From Aquimarina sp. MAR_2010_214 (GTDB lineage Bacteria; Bacteroidota; Bacteroidia; Flavobacteriales; Flavobacteriaceae), in the NCBI RefSeq assembly GCF_002846555.1, contig NZ_PJMS01000001.1:3906001-3970000 (forward strand): a DNA stretch of 64,000 nt, given 5' to 3'. The notes below the pieces were generated by a model that was given only the letters and a program-made list of their open reading frames with translations, ran no database searches and was not told the DNA's origin. Of the stretch, positions 53,156 to 60,636 are shown one piece after another (positions within the stretch are counted from its first letter, which is position 1; every line of letters begins with the position of its first letter). The position numbers and the translations under genes were made by a program.

Positions 53156-53722
53156 TTATACCAGCTCCCGTCTTAATTCATTTAGAGATATATTACTATT
53201 AATCAATCTTGTTATTACCTCTTCACGAAATTCATCCAGATCATCATAATCATAATATTTTGCCCACTTGTAGGTTTCGAGAAGGTTTTTGATTTGCTTG
53301 ATGAGTTTTCGGGTTGCATCTGCAGAACGCAATATAGCAACCTGATCATAATTAGGGTTATCCTTATGCATATAGCTCACCTTTTTCGCTTCAAAGTCTA
53401 CCGAAATGTAGTATGCATCCACATCTGGGTCCAGATTTTCTCTAAAATCTCCCCATTCTGCAAACCCTAATCGCAGGTCGTCAATTTCTGGAGGAAAATC
53501 AGATACTAGTCTCCATTGGCACTTTGCTGCTCTACCCCAATGGTTAGACATTCTATATACCCCGTGTTTTGTATAATAATAGGTACTCCCCGACTCACTT
53601 CTGTAATTTGGTTTTCTTCTGGAGATTTCGCGTAACGAAGCTCCTCTGAATACACAATATGTTTTATTAAAAAAGTTATAGCGAGTGTATACCTTAACGT
53701 TTTCCTTTTCCTGATGTTCCAA
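53156..53722 (-). CDS. Unknown cytoplasmic protein
   Basis: 188 residues and no family I can name. It starts with TTG at 53722 (no in-frame ATG nearby). No signal peptide or helix of membrane length. Features: TYCVFRGASLREISRR, a Tyr/Trp-rich middle (STYYYTKHGVYRMSNHWG), DFPPEIDDLRLGFAEWGD and a charged C-terminal helix (ETYKWAKYYDYDDLDEFREE). It looks like a conserved flavobacterial protein by its regular codon pattern. It is alone, with 443 bases upstream that carry no gene. Confidence 0.65.
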   Translation of the reverse strand: MEHQEKENVKVYTRYNFFNKTYCVFRGASLREISRRKPNYRSESGSTYYYTKHGVYRMSNHWGRAAKCQWRLVSDFPPEIDDLRLGFAEWGDFRENLDPDVDAYYISVDFEAKKVSYMHKDNPNYDQVAILRSADATRKLIKQIKNLLETYKWAKYYDYDDLDEFREEVITRLINSNISLNELRRELV

Positions 53723-54166
53723 ATGCTTATTTTTTTCCCGATGGCAAAGAAATCACAATTTTTTCAGAAAGTAAAAACAAGTTTTTAACATCTTTTCACG
53801 AGGACCTTTTTTTATTCTTAGCATTAGATAACAGTAAAATTGCTATTAAAAGGGGGATTTGACCTTGAGATAACAGGTATTACACTCTTTTATGAGCCAT
53901 GTTAATATATTAATTTTGACCAATGAGTTTGTATTTTAAAATTGAGAAGTGAACATGGTAGTCAATTAATCTTAGATAGGTTCATCAAATTAGAGATAAG
54001 AGGAGTTCTGTTGCAGGAACTCATATTTTTGAATTAGCTTGATTCTAAAAAGAGGCGATCTAAAATATCCTTTTTAGGTCCCCTCTTTTTATTAAGAAAA
54101 CCTTCTGGTAAAGCCTTTACTCTGTAGCTTTTAGATACTTGTCTTCAAATTAAATTTATGATCAAT
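53723..54166. other. Intergenic region with two hairpins
   Basis: About 444 bases between two minus-strand genes. No ORF is convincing. It holds a small hairpin GAGTTC...GAACTC (54003-54022) and the terminator at 54047-54090. The segment 53830-53990 has no recognisable structure. Confidence 0.5.
54047..54090. terminator. Long terminator hairpin
   Basis: Arms AAAAAGAGGCGATCTAAAA (54047-54065) and TTTTTAGGTCCCCTCTTTTT (54071-54090) pair almost fully with T runs on both sides. It lies 77 bases past the stop of the Hint gene on the minus strand and can work there; it may also end a + strand transcript. Confidence 0.65.
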
Positions 54167-55432
54167 TTATTCGGTTATCATTTTGTGCTTATCACATATT
54201 CTAATAACACGTAGTTCTTCGGTACCAACGACAATATTATTTGCTATAAAAGTATTAGTTTCATCCAGTTTTACTATCGTATAGGTTTGTTGTGCAGTAT
54301 TAGTTTCTTTAATCCTTAAAATTTTAGCCGTGCCGGAAATAGTTTGTACTATACCCCCTTCTTCAAGCTGTTTAACATCATCAAACCGATACGCCATCTG
54401 TGTTTTCTCTGGACTATAGGATAACCAGTTCCCAGAAAAAGATAAGAGTGGATGGTCGCGGGTACAAGTAATCGTCGACCCATTGGATAATGAAATGGTA
54501 ATAAGGGTATCATGAATCGGGTTTGCCAACTCTTCAATAGTTGCAGAAACATAACTGTCTGTAGCTTGATGATAAGAAAGCACCTGTTCTCCTATACTTA
54601 TATCTTCTATCGGTTTTTGAGTATGATCTGCCATAGTAATTAGCGTTCCTTTGGCAAAGCAGTGCACGTCGATCCCATCAAAATAGATTTCAGAAAGTAC
54701 CGTATCTTCATATTTATCTCCTGGATATACCTCCAGAATCTCAAATTTCATAGTCCAGGGTGGTAAACTTTTTGAAGTGATATAATCTATATTCTTATCT
54801 AATTTACCTATTGGAGCTACTTTAAAATGTTGTGCAGCACGTTGATCAGTAAGACTTAAGATGGCATATGGTATATCCTTAATATACATTTTAAGCTTTT
54901 TCACCCTACTATTGTTTCGCCAGGCAGTTTCACTTTTTACATGTCCATTTACAACGATAATTTCTGTTATACGTGGCCTTCCCTGGTAAAAACTATATTC
55001 AAGATACTCTCCCACTCCATATCCTGGTACTCCTTCTGCCCATACGTTTTTATAATTAAGATCCATTGCATTTTCTGCACGATAATTTATATTACCCTGA
55101 TCTGCCAGATACGATGATGCAGTTTCTTTATATGGCCCTCCGCCACAATACCAACTGCATCCCTGACCTTCGATATCCCAATAATTAGTCATTGTTTCAT
55201 CAACCATCTTATCTAATTCTCCTTTCTCTTCTTTGGTAAGATCTTCTTTTTTAAGCCCTTTTGACATGCGTTCCCATATGGCTTCACAAGCTTTTCTATT
55301 TCTGTTAAATTCCTTTTCATCTGTGGTATTCAAATCCAGTATCTCTATACGTGTTGGCGTGAGCACCTTTATTTCCTGGGCATTAGAAAAAAAAGTGACG
55401 AGTAGTATGATACAGGTAAGTATGTTTTTCAT
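54167..55432 (-). CDS. Secreted protein with discoidin-like and C-terminal Hint domains
   Basis: 421 residues. Signal peptide (1-18, ending SNAQE), a helical segment, then a discoidin-like/NADase-type glycan-binding domain (about 85-250: VPGYGVGEYLEYSF, RITEIIVVNGHVKSETAWRN, RVKKLKMYIKDIP). A Hint (hedgehog/intein) domain starts at Cys near residue 258 (CFAKGTLITMADHTQKPIED) and has the B-block His in CTRDHPLLSFS near 328. It ends in ANNIVVGTEELR rather than the usual HN dipeptide. Hint domains cleave their own N-terminal bond, so the glycan-binding part could be released. The terminal change may limit full splicing. Confidence 0.82.
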   Translation of the reverse strand: MKNILTCIILLVTFFSNAQEIKVLTPTRIEILDLNTTDEKEFNRNRKACEAIWERMSKGLKKEDLTKEEKGELDKMVDETMTNYWDIEGQGCSWYCGGGPYKETASSYLADQGNINYRAENAMDLNYKNVWAEGVPGYGVGEYLEYSFYQGRPRITEIIVVNGHVKSETAWRNNSRVKKLKMYIKDIPYAILSLTDQRAAQHFKVAPIGKLDKNIDYITSKSLPPWTMKFEILEVYPGDKYEDTVLSEIYFDGIDVHCFAKGTLITMADHTQKPIEDISIGEQVLSYHQATDSYVSATIEELANPIHDTLITISLSNGSTITCTRDHPLLSFSGNWLSYSPEKTQMAYRFDDVKQLEEGGIVQTISGTAKILRIKETNTAQQTYTIVKLDETNTFIANNIVVGTEELRVIRICDKHKMITE

Positions 55433-55906
55433 AAAATGTATGGTATATCATTGGTATTCAATGCAAATATATTATTTATTACATCCACTACCTCCCCTGT
55501 TTACCGTGATAAAATAAAGGTAACAATCATATCTCAGGGTTCGGATTCCTTCGGCTATGCTCAGGGTTTGGATTCCTTCGAGAATTGAGCCCTTTGACTT
55601 GGTTCTGGGAACACACAGCCGAAGTCCGTTTACGGTAAAAAATGTTATCAACACCATTTCTAAATCGTATACACGTATATATATTATAAACCCTCTTAAA
55701 TTCACACTTTTTAGCTATTGAAGTCGTACATCGTATTGTTGAGAAACAAGTAATTTCCACACTACCAAAAAGTAAAAATTATTATTTATTTACGGTTTTA
55801 CACTCCTATTTTATGTTTATGTAAACAATTAAAAAGGAGTAGTTAACAACTACTATTTTTAGATAGTTTTGAGTCATCATTAACCAAATTCTTAAAATCT
55901 TACACA
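55433..55906. other. Intergenic region with short direct repeat
   Basis: 474 bases between divergent genes. It contains a direct repeat of 20 bases (TCAGGGTTCGGATTCCTTCG at 55534-55553 and again at 55561-55580 with one mismatch), a dispersed repeat seen elsewhere in the window, and a promoter box at 55864-55871. Frames across the repeat are chance ORFs. Confidence 0.6.
55864..55871 (+). promoter_or_regulatory. Candidate -7 box of the lipoprotein gene
   Basis: TAGTTTTG matches TAnnTTTG, 35 bases before the ATG at 55907. Upstream AGTAGTTAACAACTACT (hairpin) may be an operator or structural element. Confidence 0.4.
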
Positions 55907-56476
55907 ATGAAAAAATTCATTTTTAAATTAGGCCTATTTGCTTTTATTTCTGTTGCTTTTATAGCATGTCAAAACGATGATCTTGATGCTACCACTGAAG
56001 CACAAGAAGTGCAAAATGTAATTATTCCAGATGCTTCAAAACAGTTTGTAGGTGTAAAAGATGTATCAAACGACCCTACAATGCCACAATTGGTAGAAAA
56101 GCTAGTACGTCAAAACAATAAGGCTACTGCCAAAAGAGTTGGATGCACATTAGATAGTGATATTGGATGTGGTAGCGATGCAGCTGAAGAAATAGAAGAA
56201 TATGTGAATCTTTCTAACTGTATTTCTTTTAGCAAAGGTACATTGATCATCCCAATAGAATCGAGAGAGTTTACCTATAACTATTCATACTATATTGATG
56301 GAGACGGGGATATAAATATGGATCAGTATCAATATCAATTTGACTCTCATGTAGCAGATATTGCACAACAAATAGCACCTAAAAAAATAGCTTTGGTAAG
56401 TGCTGATGCATCTAATGCTTGCGGAAGAAGATGGAAAGTATCTAGTATTAAATACACCGTTATTCTAGGTAATTAA
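55907..56476 (+). CDS. Lipoprotein of unknown function
   Basis: 189 residues. Lipoprotein signal ending AFIAC, followed by QNDDLDA, an acidic run like the surface-export signal, so probably displayed on the outer membrane. The mature part has seven other cysteines or so (TLDSDIGCGSD, NLSNCIS, SNACGRRW) that may form disulfides, a repeat-free acidic middle (YYIDGDGDINMDQYQYQ) and no known domain. It is divergent from the Hint-domain gene and convergent with the gene at 56513, sharing the terminator at 56511-56544. Confidence 0.75.
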   Translation: MKKFIFKLGLFAFISVAFIACQNDDLDATTEAQEVQNVIIPDASKQFVGVKDVSNDPTMPQLVEKLVRQNNKATAKRVGCTLDSDIGCGSDAAEEIEEYVNLSNCISFSKGTLIIPIESREFTYNYSYYIDGDGDINMDQYQYQFDSHVADIAQQIAPKKIALVSADASNACGRRWKVSSIKYTVILGN

Positions 56477-56510
56477 GGATTGATCTTGCTATAAAACAAC
56501 ACAGAACAAG

Positions 56511-56544
56511 CCCTATATATCAGTTTTGATATGTAGGGTTTTTT
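56511..56544 (+). terminator. Terminator after the lipoprotein gene, overlapping the next gene
   Basis: Stem CCCTATATATCA (56511-56522) with TGATATGTAGGG (56527-56538), one mismatch, loop GTTT, then TTTTTT (56539-56544). It lies inside the last codons of the minus-strand gene ending at 56513. Confidence 0.8.
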
Positions 56545-56872
56545 GTGTTATCACCTCACGATACCCAAAATGTAATTGGTTATCTAGTTCTATTCCAATT
56601 CCAAAATAAACCACTATCATATCCTCTATCCATTTTAAGTGATAGCAGTTTTGATCATACCGTATCGTTAGTTGATACGTTCCCAATGGTTCTGCATTAT
56701 TATCAAAATACGTGATCTCATAATCACCTTCAAACGGTTTGGTTGAATTGATATCCTTCTTTTTGCTTCCTTTACCGGTACCAGAAGTCACCACGTCATC
56801 GCTAGTATGACACCAAATAGCATCAATACCAAAAGGAGTTTTAGAGTATACTGCGGTTCCTATTAAACTCAT
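56513..56872 (-). CDS. Small protein of unknown function
   Basis: 119 residues without signal peptide or recognised domain. It is rich in acidic residues with a DNSTKPFEGDYEITYFD-like middle (FEGDYEITYFDNNAEPLGTY) and an aromatic strand region (YFGIGIELDNQLHFGYRE), consistent with a small beta-rich protein. The stop codon and last residues are encoded inside the terminator hairpin of the convergent lipoprotein gene. It lies in a repeat-rich area and its role is unknown. Confidence 0.55.
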   Translation of the reverse strand: MSLIGTAVYSKTPFGIDAIWCHTSDDVVTSGTGKGSKKKDINSTKPFEGDYEITYFDNNAEPLGTYQLTIRYDQNCYHLKWIEDMIVVYFGIGIELDNQLHFGYREVITQKTLHIKTDI

Positions 56873-56904
56873 ATTTTATACATTTTTAATATGTAATACG
56901 TTGT

Positions 56905-56962
56905 ATATCGAGCTCTTCGACAGACCATTCCAGAGTTTGCCAAGGGCTCAGTGTGACAGCTC
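56905..56962. repeat. Dispersed flavobacterial repeat
   Basis: Contains AGGGCTCAGTGTGACA, identical to 57946-57961, plus CTTCGACAG. Part of a small repeat family scattered in intergenic DNA here (compare 55534-55580, 57903-57980). Confidence 0.55.
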
Positions 56963-57089
56963 AAATTTCGTTACGACAAAATACACTCCTAAAAGTTGAA
57001 ATCATACAAAAAGATTCTCTATTTTAGTAACATACGTACTTCGATAAGTGGGTTTATCTAAAAGGCTCAATATAAAATTATGGTATAGC

Positions 57090-57935
57090 ATGAAAAACAG
57101 TTCAGGTATTCGTACAAAATATACTTTACTTATATACTTCCTATTCACTTTTTTAATTTCATGGACTGGTCTTATTTTTATTATAGGTATTGATGGATTT
57201 ACCGGAAAGAAAGAAGTACCAGATAGTCAAATTCCATTACTATTTTTGGCTATGTGTGCAGGGCCTTTTATAGCAGGGGTATTAGCCAACTATTTTGAAG
57301 ATGGTAAAAGCAGTTTTCAACAACTAAAAATTCGAATATGCAAATGGAAAGTAAAAACTCGATGGTATGTGATAGCTCTTTTTTCTGCTCCGCTACTTTT
57401 TGGGCTTACCTATGTAATACTGTCTACTTTTTCTTCTAATTTTTCTCCTATCCTTCTCTCTACAGATGATCTTCTCTTTTTAATTCTTGGGGGAATTCTA
57501 GGCGGCATTGTAGCTGGTTTTTTTGAAGAGATTGGCTGGACAGGATTTGCGATACCTAAATTGAGGACGCGTTTCAATGTACTCTCTACAGGATTAATCG
57601 TTGGTGTTATATGGGGAATATGGCATTTGCCTCTTTTTATGGACAGCGATCCCGACGGTGATGTTCCATTAATAATCTTATTGATCATAAAGCTCGTTAC
57701 ACATTTACTAGCTTTTAGAATTTTGATGGTCTGGGTATATGATCACACTCAAAGTTTATGGATCATAATTCTTATGCACATGTCTCTAACGGCAAGCACA
57801 ATGATATTTCAACCTACAACAACAAAAGGGATTGATATCGTTGTTTTTAACCTTATGTTTACCGGATTGATTTATGTGTTTATGATTATACTAAGGTATC
57901 TCACCCTTCGGCCCACTTCGACAGGCCTGTCCTGA
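57090..57935 (+). CDS. CPBP-family intramembrane metalloprotease
   Basis: 281 residues from the ATG at 57090 (the frame opens at GTG 57048, which is less likely). About eight membrane helices. The family motifs are FFEEIGWTGFAIPKL (Glu pair; the third position is Thr rather than the more common Arg) and GVIWGIWHLPLF (His), with a further His/Asn region near HMSLTAS. Members cleave prenylated proteins or peptides and some give immunity to bacteriocins. The last residues (RPTSTGLS) are encoded by a dispersed repeat, so the original C-terminus was probably replaced. Confidence 0.85.
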   Translation: MKNSSGIRTKYTLLIYFLFTFLISWTGLIFIIGIDGFTGKKEVPDSQIPLLFLAMCAGPFIAGVLANYFEDGKSSFQQLKIRICKWKVKTRWYVIALFSAPLLFGLTYVILSTFSSNFSPILLSTDDLLFLILGGILGGIVAGFFEEIGWTGFAIPKLRTRFNVLSTGLIVGVIWGIWHLPLFMDSDPDGDVPLIILLIIKLVTHLLAFRILMVWVYDHTQSLWIIILMHMSLTASTMIFQPTTTKGIDIVVFNLMFTGLIYVFMIILRYLTLRPTSTGLS

Positions 57936-57980
57936 GCCTAGTCGAAGGGCTCAGTGTGACACTCAGGGTTCGGAAGTCGT
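57903..57980. repeat. Dispersed repeat supplying a 3' gene end
   Basis: CCCTTCGGCCCACTTCGACA ... GTCGAAGGG is largely palindromic, with the 15-base segment GGGCTCAGTGTGACA shared with 56945-56958. It starts within the CPBP gene and provides its stop codon. Confidence 0.65.
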
Positions 57981-58052
57981 CGTTCTATTCGTATTGTGGG
58001 CTGAGGTTCTCGAAGCCCGGTATTCCATAGTAATCAGGGTTCGGTTGGTTTA

Positions 58053-58232
58053 CTAATGTCTAAAAGAAGTAAGATGAAGTTTCACCTCTTTCAAGGTTTC
58101 TTGAGTCACCATATAATCCTGTCCCATCAAATTAATTTTACACTGATCTCCTATTTCGCAAATAGCCGAAATATGATTGGGATTGATATAATGAATAGTT
58201 CCCTTATTATCTCTGATCTCCATAAATTCCAT
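58053..58232 (-). CDS. Small FlbD-like protein
   Basis: A 59-residue frame from the ATG at 58232 (58223 is an alternative), too short for usual gene calling. It reads MEFMEIRDNKGTIHYINPNH then ISAICEIGDQCKINLMGQDY then MVTQETLKEVKLHLTSFRH. The order of a short strand, an NPxxI turn and a KxxVKET-like helix resembles FlbD-type small proteins by eye. Function is unknown. It lies in a repeat-rich gap between two + strand genes. Confidence 0.5.
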   Translation of the reverse strand: MEFMEIRDNKGTIHYINPNHISAICEIGDQCKINLMGQDYMVTQETLKEVKLHLTSFRH

Positions 58233-58373
58233 AATCGATATTGTTTTTTATTTATATTCCTGGTTTTTGATAAAAATACAATACAACCGCTTGCCGAATA
58301 ATGATCCATGTCATTTTTTGATAATAAAATTGTCTGGTTGTTTATACATTGAGCATATTGAAGTCCACTTCTC

Positions 58374-58446
58374 ACTTCGGCTTCGCTCAGTGACCCGTTT
58401 AGGAGACTGAGGAAACACGATTCCGATGACTGAGCGAAGCCGAAGT
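58374..58446. repeat. Long-arm inverted repeat
   Basis: ACTTCGGCTTCGCTCAGT (58374-58391) and its exact reverse complement (58429-58446) enclose 37 bases. The arms share CTTCG...CTCAG with the other dispersed repeats. It may be a transcript-end structure or a repeat copy. Confidence 0.7.
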
Positions 58447-58519
58447 CCGGTTGTTCAACAAATAATTATAAGTCAGTCAAAAATCCATTAGATTTGTACA
58501 TCAGCTACAATCAATACTA

Positions 58520-59194
58520 TTGCAAACGTTAGATCATCTTCATAAATTACATAACCCCTTCTATTTCTGGGGACTACTACTCGTGGCTAATGTAGTCATG
58601 TTTTTGTGCACTATTCTGATTAGTCATCTTTGGTCTTCTTTTTATCGACATAAAAAATTACCTATCAAAAAGAAAGATGTTACGCTATCTATTGTAATTA
58701 TGATGATTAATGTACTAGTTGCTATTCCCGGATACCTACTTTTTATCAACTCCAACATAACATTTACAGATGTTAATCCTATACGGGATTTTATAGTACT
58801 CTTTGTGGTTGTTGATTTTGTGATGTACCTATTTCATTATGCCTCTCACTATATTTGGCCATTTACACTAGCACACGAAAAACACCATCAACATTACAGT
58901 TTTAATGAGATTAGCCTCTATGTGATGCATCCCCTGGAAGCCATTCTTTTTGGTTGTATACTAACCCTACTCCCATTTGTATTATCTCTTAATTTTTATA
59001 GTTTTATTTTCTTTCTATTCTTTAATTGGTTGATTGGAGTACTATCCCACCTAAATACATCTTCGACTAAAGAAGTCCTATTATTCGGTAATAATGTTTT
59101 TCACAGAGATCATCATGAGTATTCTAAATACAATTTTGGATTTTATACCGTGATCTGGGATAGGGTTTTTGGTACGTACTATAAGAAAGAATAA
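58520..59194 (+). CDS. Sterol desaturase / fatty acid hydroxylase family protein
   Basis: 224 residues. It starts with TTG at 58520, because no ATG precedes the first membrane helix, and TAGATTTG at 58489-58496 gives a fitting promoter box. Four membrane helices carry the eight-histidine diiron motif: His106 and His110 (HYASH), His119, His122, His123 and His125 (HEKHHQH), His195, His198 and His199 (HRDHHEY). It should hydroxylate or desaturate a lipid substrate with a diiron centre in the membrane. Neighbour genes are unrelated. Confidence 0.88.
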   Translation: MQTLDHLHKLHNPFYFWGLLLVANVVMFLCTILISHLWSSFYRHKKLPIKKKDVTLSIVIMMINVLVAIPGYLLFINSNITFTDVNPIRDFIVLFVVVDFVMYLFHYASHYIWPFTLAHEKHHQHYSFNEISLYVMHPLEAILFGCILTLLPFVLSLNFYSFIFFLFFNWLIGVLSHLNTSSTKEVLLFGNNVFHRDHHEYSKYNFGFYTVIWDRVFGTYYKKE

Positions 59195-59248
59195 CTAAAT
59201 TATCAATTATTACATGCTCAATAAGAAAAGAAAGAAAAAACACACTTA

Positions 59249-59502
59249 TAACCTGAGTTCGATCTAAGAGATTGATTAAAAAAAGCCGTCAAATTGAGTG
59301 GTTTTTTATAGTGACCTCTCGACTTTAGCTTGTCCTGAGCTTCGTCGAAGGGCCCGAGATGATAGGAGAAAAATTATATCGACCCTTCGACTAAGCTTAG
59401 GGTGACAAGGCTTTTGATTAAAAATCTACTTGTCTTCGATACAATTTTCTATCGAAAATCACTCTGACTGACGTAGATTTTCTTACATCGAACTCAGGTT
59501 TA
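59249..59502. repeat. MITE-like element, family B copy 2
   Basis: 254 bases. Ends TAACCTGAGTTCGATCTAAGA (59249-) and the inverted TCTTACATCGAACTCAGGTTTA (to 59502), TA at both borders. The interior is palindromic and holds the shared AAACCACTC/GAGTGG and TCGATACAATTTTC segments. The right-hand TTA is the stop codon of the gene at 59500-59949. Confidence 0.75.
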
Positions 59503-59949
59503 TGCGCTTTGTTCATTTTCAGCTTCTACTTCAACTTTTTTAGCAACACCTTTTGCCCATGTAATGGCATCTTCAAGATTATCGAAGCTCTGGAAACTAT
59601 TTCTCATAAACAGTTTTTCTATCAAAGAATTAAAAATACCTCTCGAGGTATAACTTACAACAGCATATCCTCTTAGTTTATAACCATTTCTAAAAAACTT
59701 CACCCAATCACTTGGTTTAACAGCATATGAATGTACCCGGTTTGATATATATACAATATCTTCGCCATTATTATCATACAGATGAGTAAATTCTTCGGTA
59801 ATAGGTTTGGCATGATCATCCCAGGTAAATAGTACCCCTTCATTAATCTCCGCAACTATAAAAGTGTCAAACAGGTAATAATTACCACTAGAATAATTAA
59901 ATTCTTGTATTGCATCTTTGTAGAAAGGAGAATCCTTTAAATATCTCAT
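59500..59949 (-). CDS. Small unknown protein, STAS/SpoIIAA-like by eye
   Basis: 149 residues, cytoplasmic, without signal peptide or membrane helix. Features: YLFDTFIVAEINEGVLFTWD, DIVYISNRVHSYAVKPSDW, RGYAVVSYTSRGIFNSLIEK and a C-terminal acidic helix (EDAITWAKGVAKKVEVEAEN). The alternation of strands and helices recalls a SpoIIAA/STAS-like fold, but the match is weak. The stop codon lies on the right end of the family B element, so the natural C-terminus may be altered. Confidence 0.6.
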   Translation of the reverse strand: MRYLKDSPFYKDAIQEFNYSSGNYYLFDTFIVAEINEGVLFTWDDHAKPITEEFTHLYDNNGEDIVYISNRVHSYAVKPSDWVKFFRNGYKLRGYAVVSYTSRGIFNSLIEKLFMRNSFQSFDNLEDAITWAKGVAKKVEVEAENEQSA

Positions 59950-60245
59950 AATACGTATACATATTTCTAAACCCCTTAAAACGTTACATTATATAAGCTT
60001 GTTGTGCAAGTTGTATATTTGTACTTCTTTTTAATCAAAACCCTTGTCAATCTATATGAATAGAAAGAACTTGATAACCTAACTACGTCTCACCGAAATG
60101 ATACTTATCGTTAAATGAAGTACCAGAAATGGCACTTTTTTATGGTATCTCTAAAATATACAACAGTATAATATAATAATTAATCTGTAATCTGAAAAAC
60201 GACTGGTACATTTACTCCTTATTTATACTCGTTTTAATTGTTTTT

Positions 60246-60560
60246 TTATCTTCTTATATAAAACCCAAAAGTAAATTCTACCGTTTCTGTATATACACCC
60301 GTTGTGCATTTTGATATTTTTTAATTCCAAATTCGTCAAAGGAGTGCTTCGACCATAGGAAGAAATGTATAGAGCCCTTCGATAAACTCAGGATGACGAG
60401 GATTTGGGGTCAAAAAAGCTATTCTCGATACAATTTTTCTTCGTTTCACTATGAAAAATCACTCGAATTGACGCTTTTTTTATAGTACTAGTTTAAAATG
60501 CACAACGGGTGTATAAACATAACACTTTATATGGTGCAACCGTAGATGATCGAGTGTTTA
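60246..60560 (-). pseudogene. Decayed HTH-regulator gene split by a MITE
   Basis: The 3' end translates as VYTETVEFTFGFYIRR and stop (60297-60246), nearly identical to the copy at 61397-61633 (VYTETVGFTFGFYIRR). At 60297 the family A element cuts it; beyond the element (60512-60541) TGGTGCAACC and ACTTTATA-like sequence continue the same gene. Frameshifts abolish the upstream part. Confidence 0.7.
60292..60515. repeat. MITE-like element, family A copy 3
   Basis: 224 bases with perfect 21-base terminal inverted repeats TATACACCCGTTGTGCATTTT (60292-60312) and its complement (60495-60515). Contains the shared core GCTATTCTCGATACAATTTT (near 60418) and CACTCGAATTGACGC. It is inserted in the HTH relic. 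Confidence 0.85.
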
Positions 60561-60636
60561 ATCTAAAGAATTTCTTGAAGTTCTATGCGAAATCTGTTTT
60601 GTTATTTCTTCTATAGTCATATCTTACTTTAGGATA

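Larger units (their letters stand above)
59950..60636. other. Intergenic region with MITE and gene relic
   Basis: About 690 bases that contain the 3' HTH relic (60246-60297), family A copy 3 (60292-60515) and the rest of the relic (60512-60560). From 59950 to 60240 I see no gene; AAGTACC...GGCACTTTTTT near 60120-60144 is a weak terminator-like hairpin. Confidence 0.6.

Noticed and set aside
55472..55760. Two overlapping minus-strand frames of 77 codons
   Set aside because: They read through the dispersed repeat and direct repeat near 55534-55580, giving peptides such as ...TLSIAEGIRTLR that are repeat artefacts.
58056..58301. Plus-strand frame of 81 codons
   Set aside because: It is the complement of the better-supported 59-aa minus-strand gene and has an unlikely amino acid composition.
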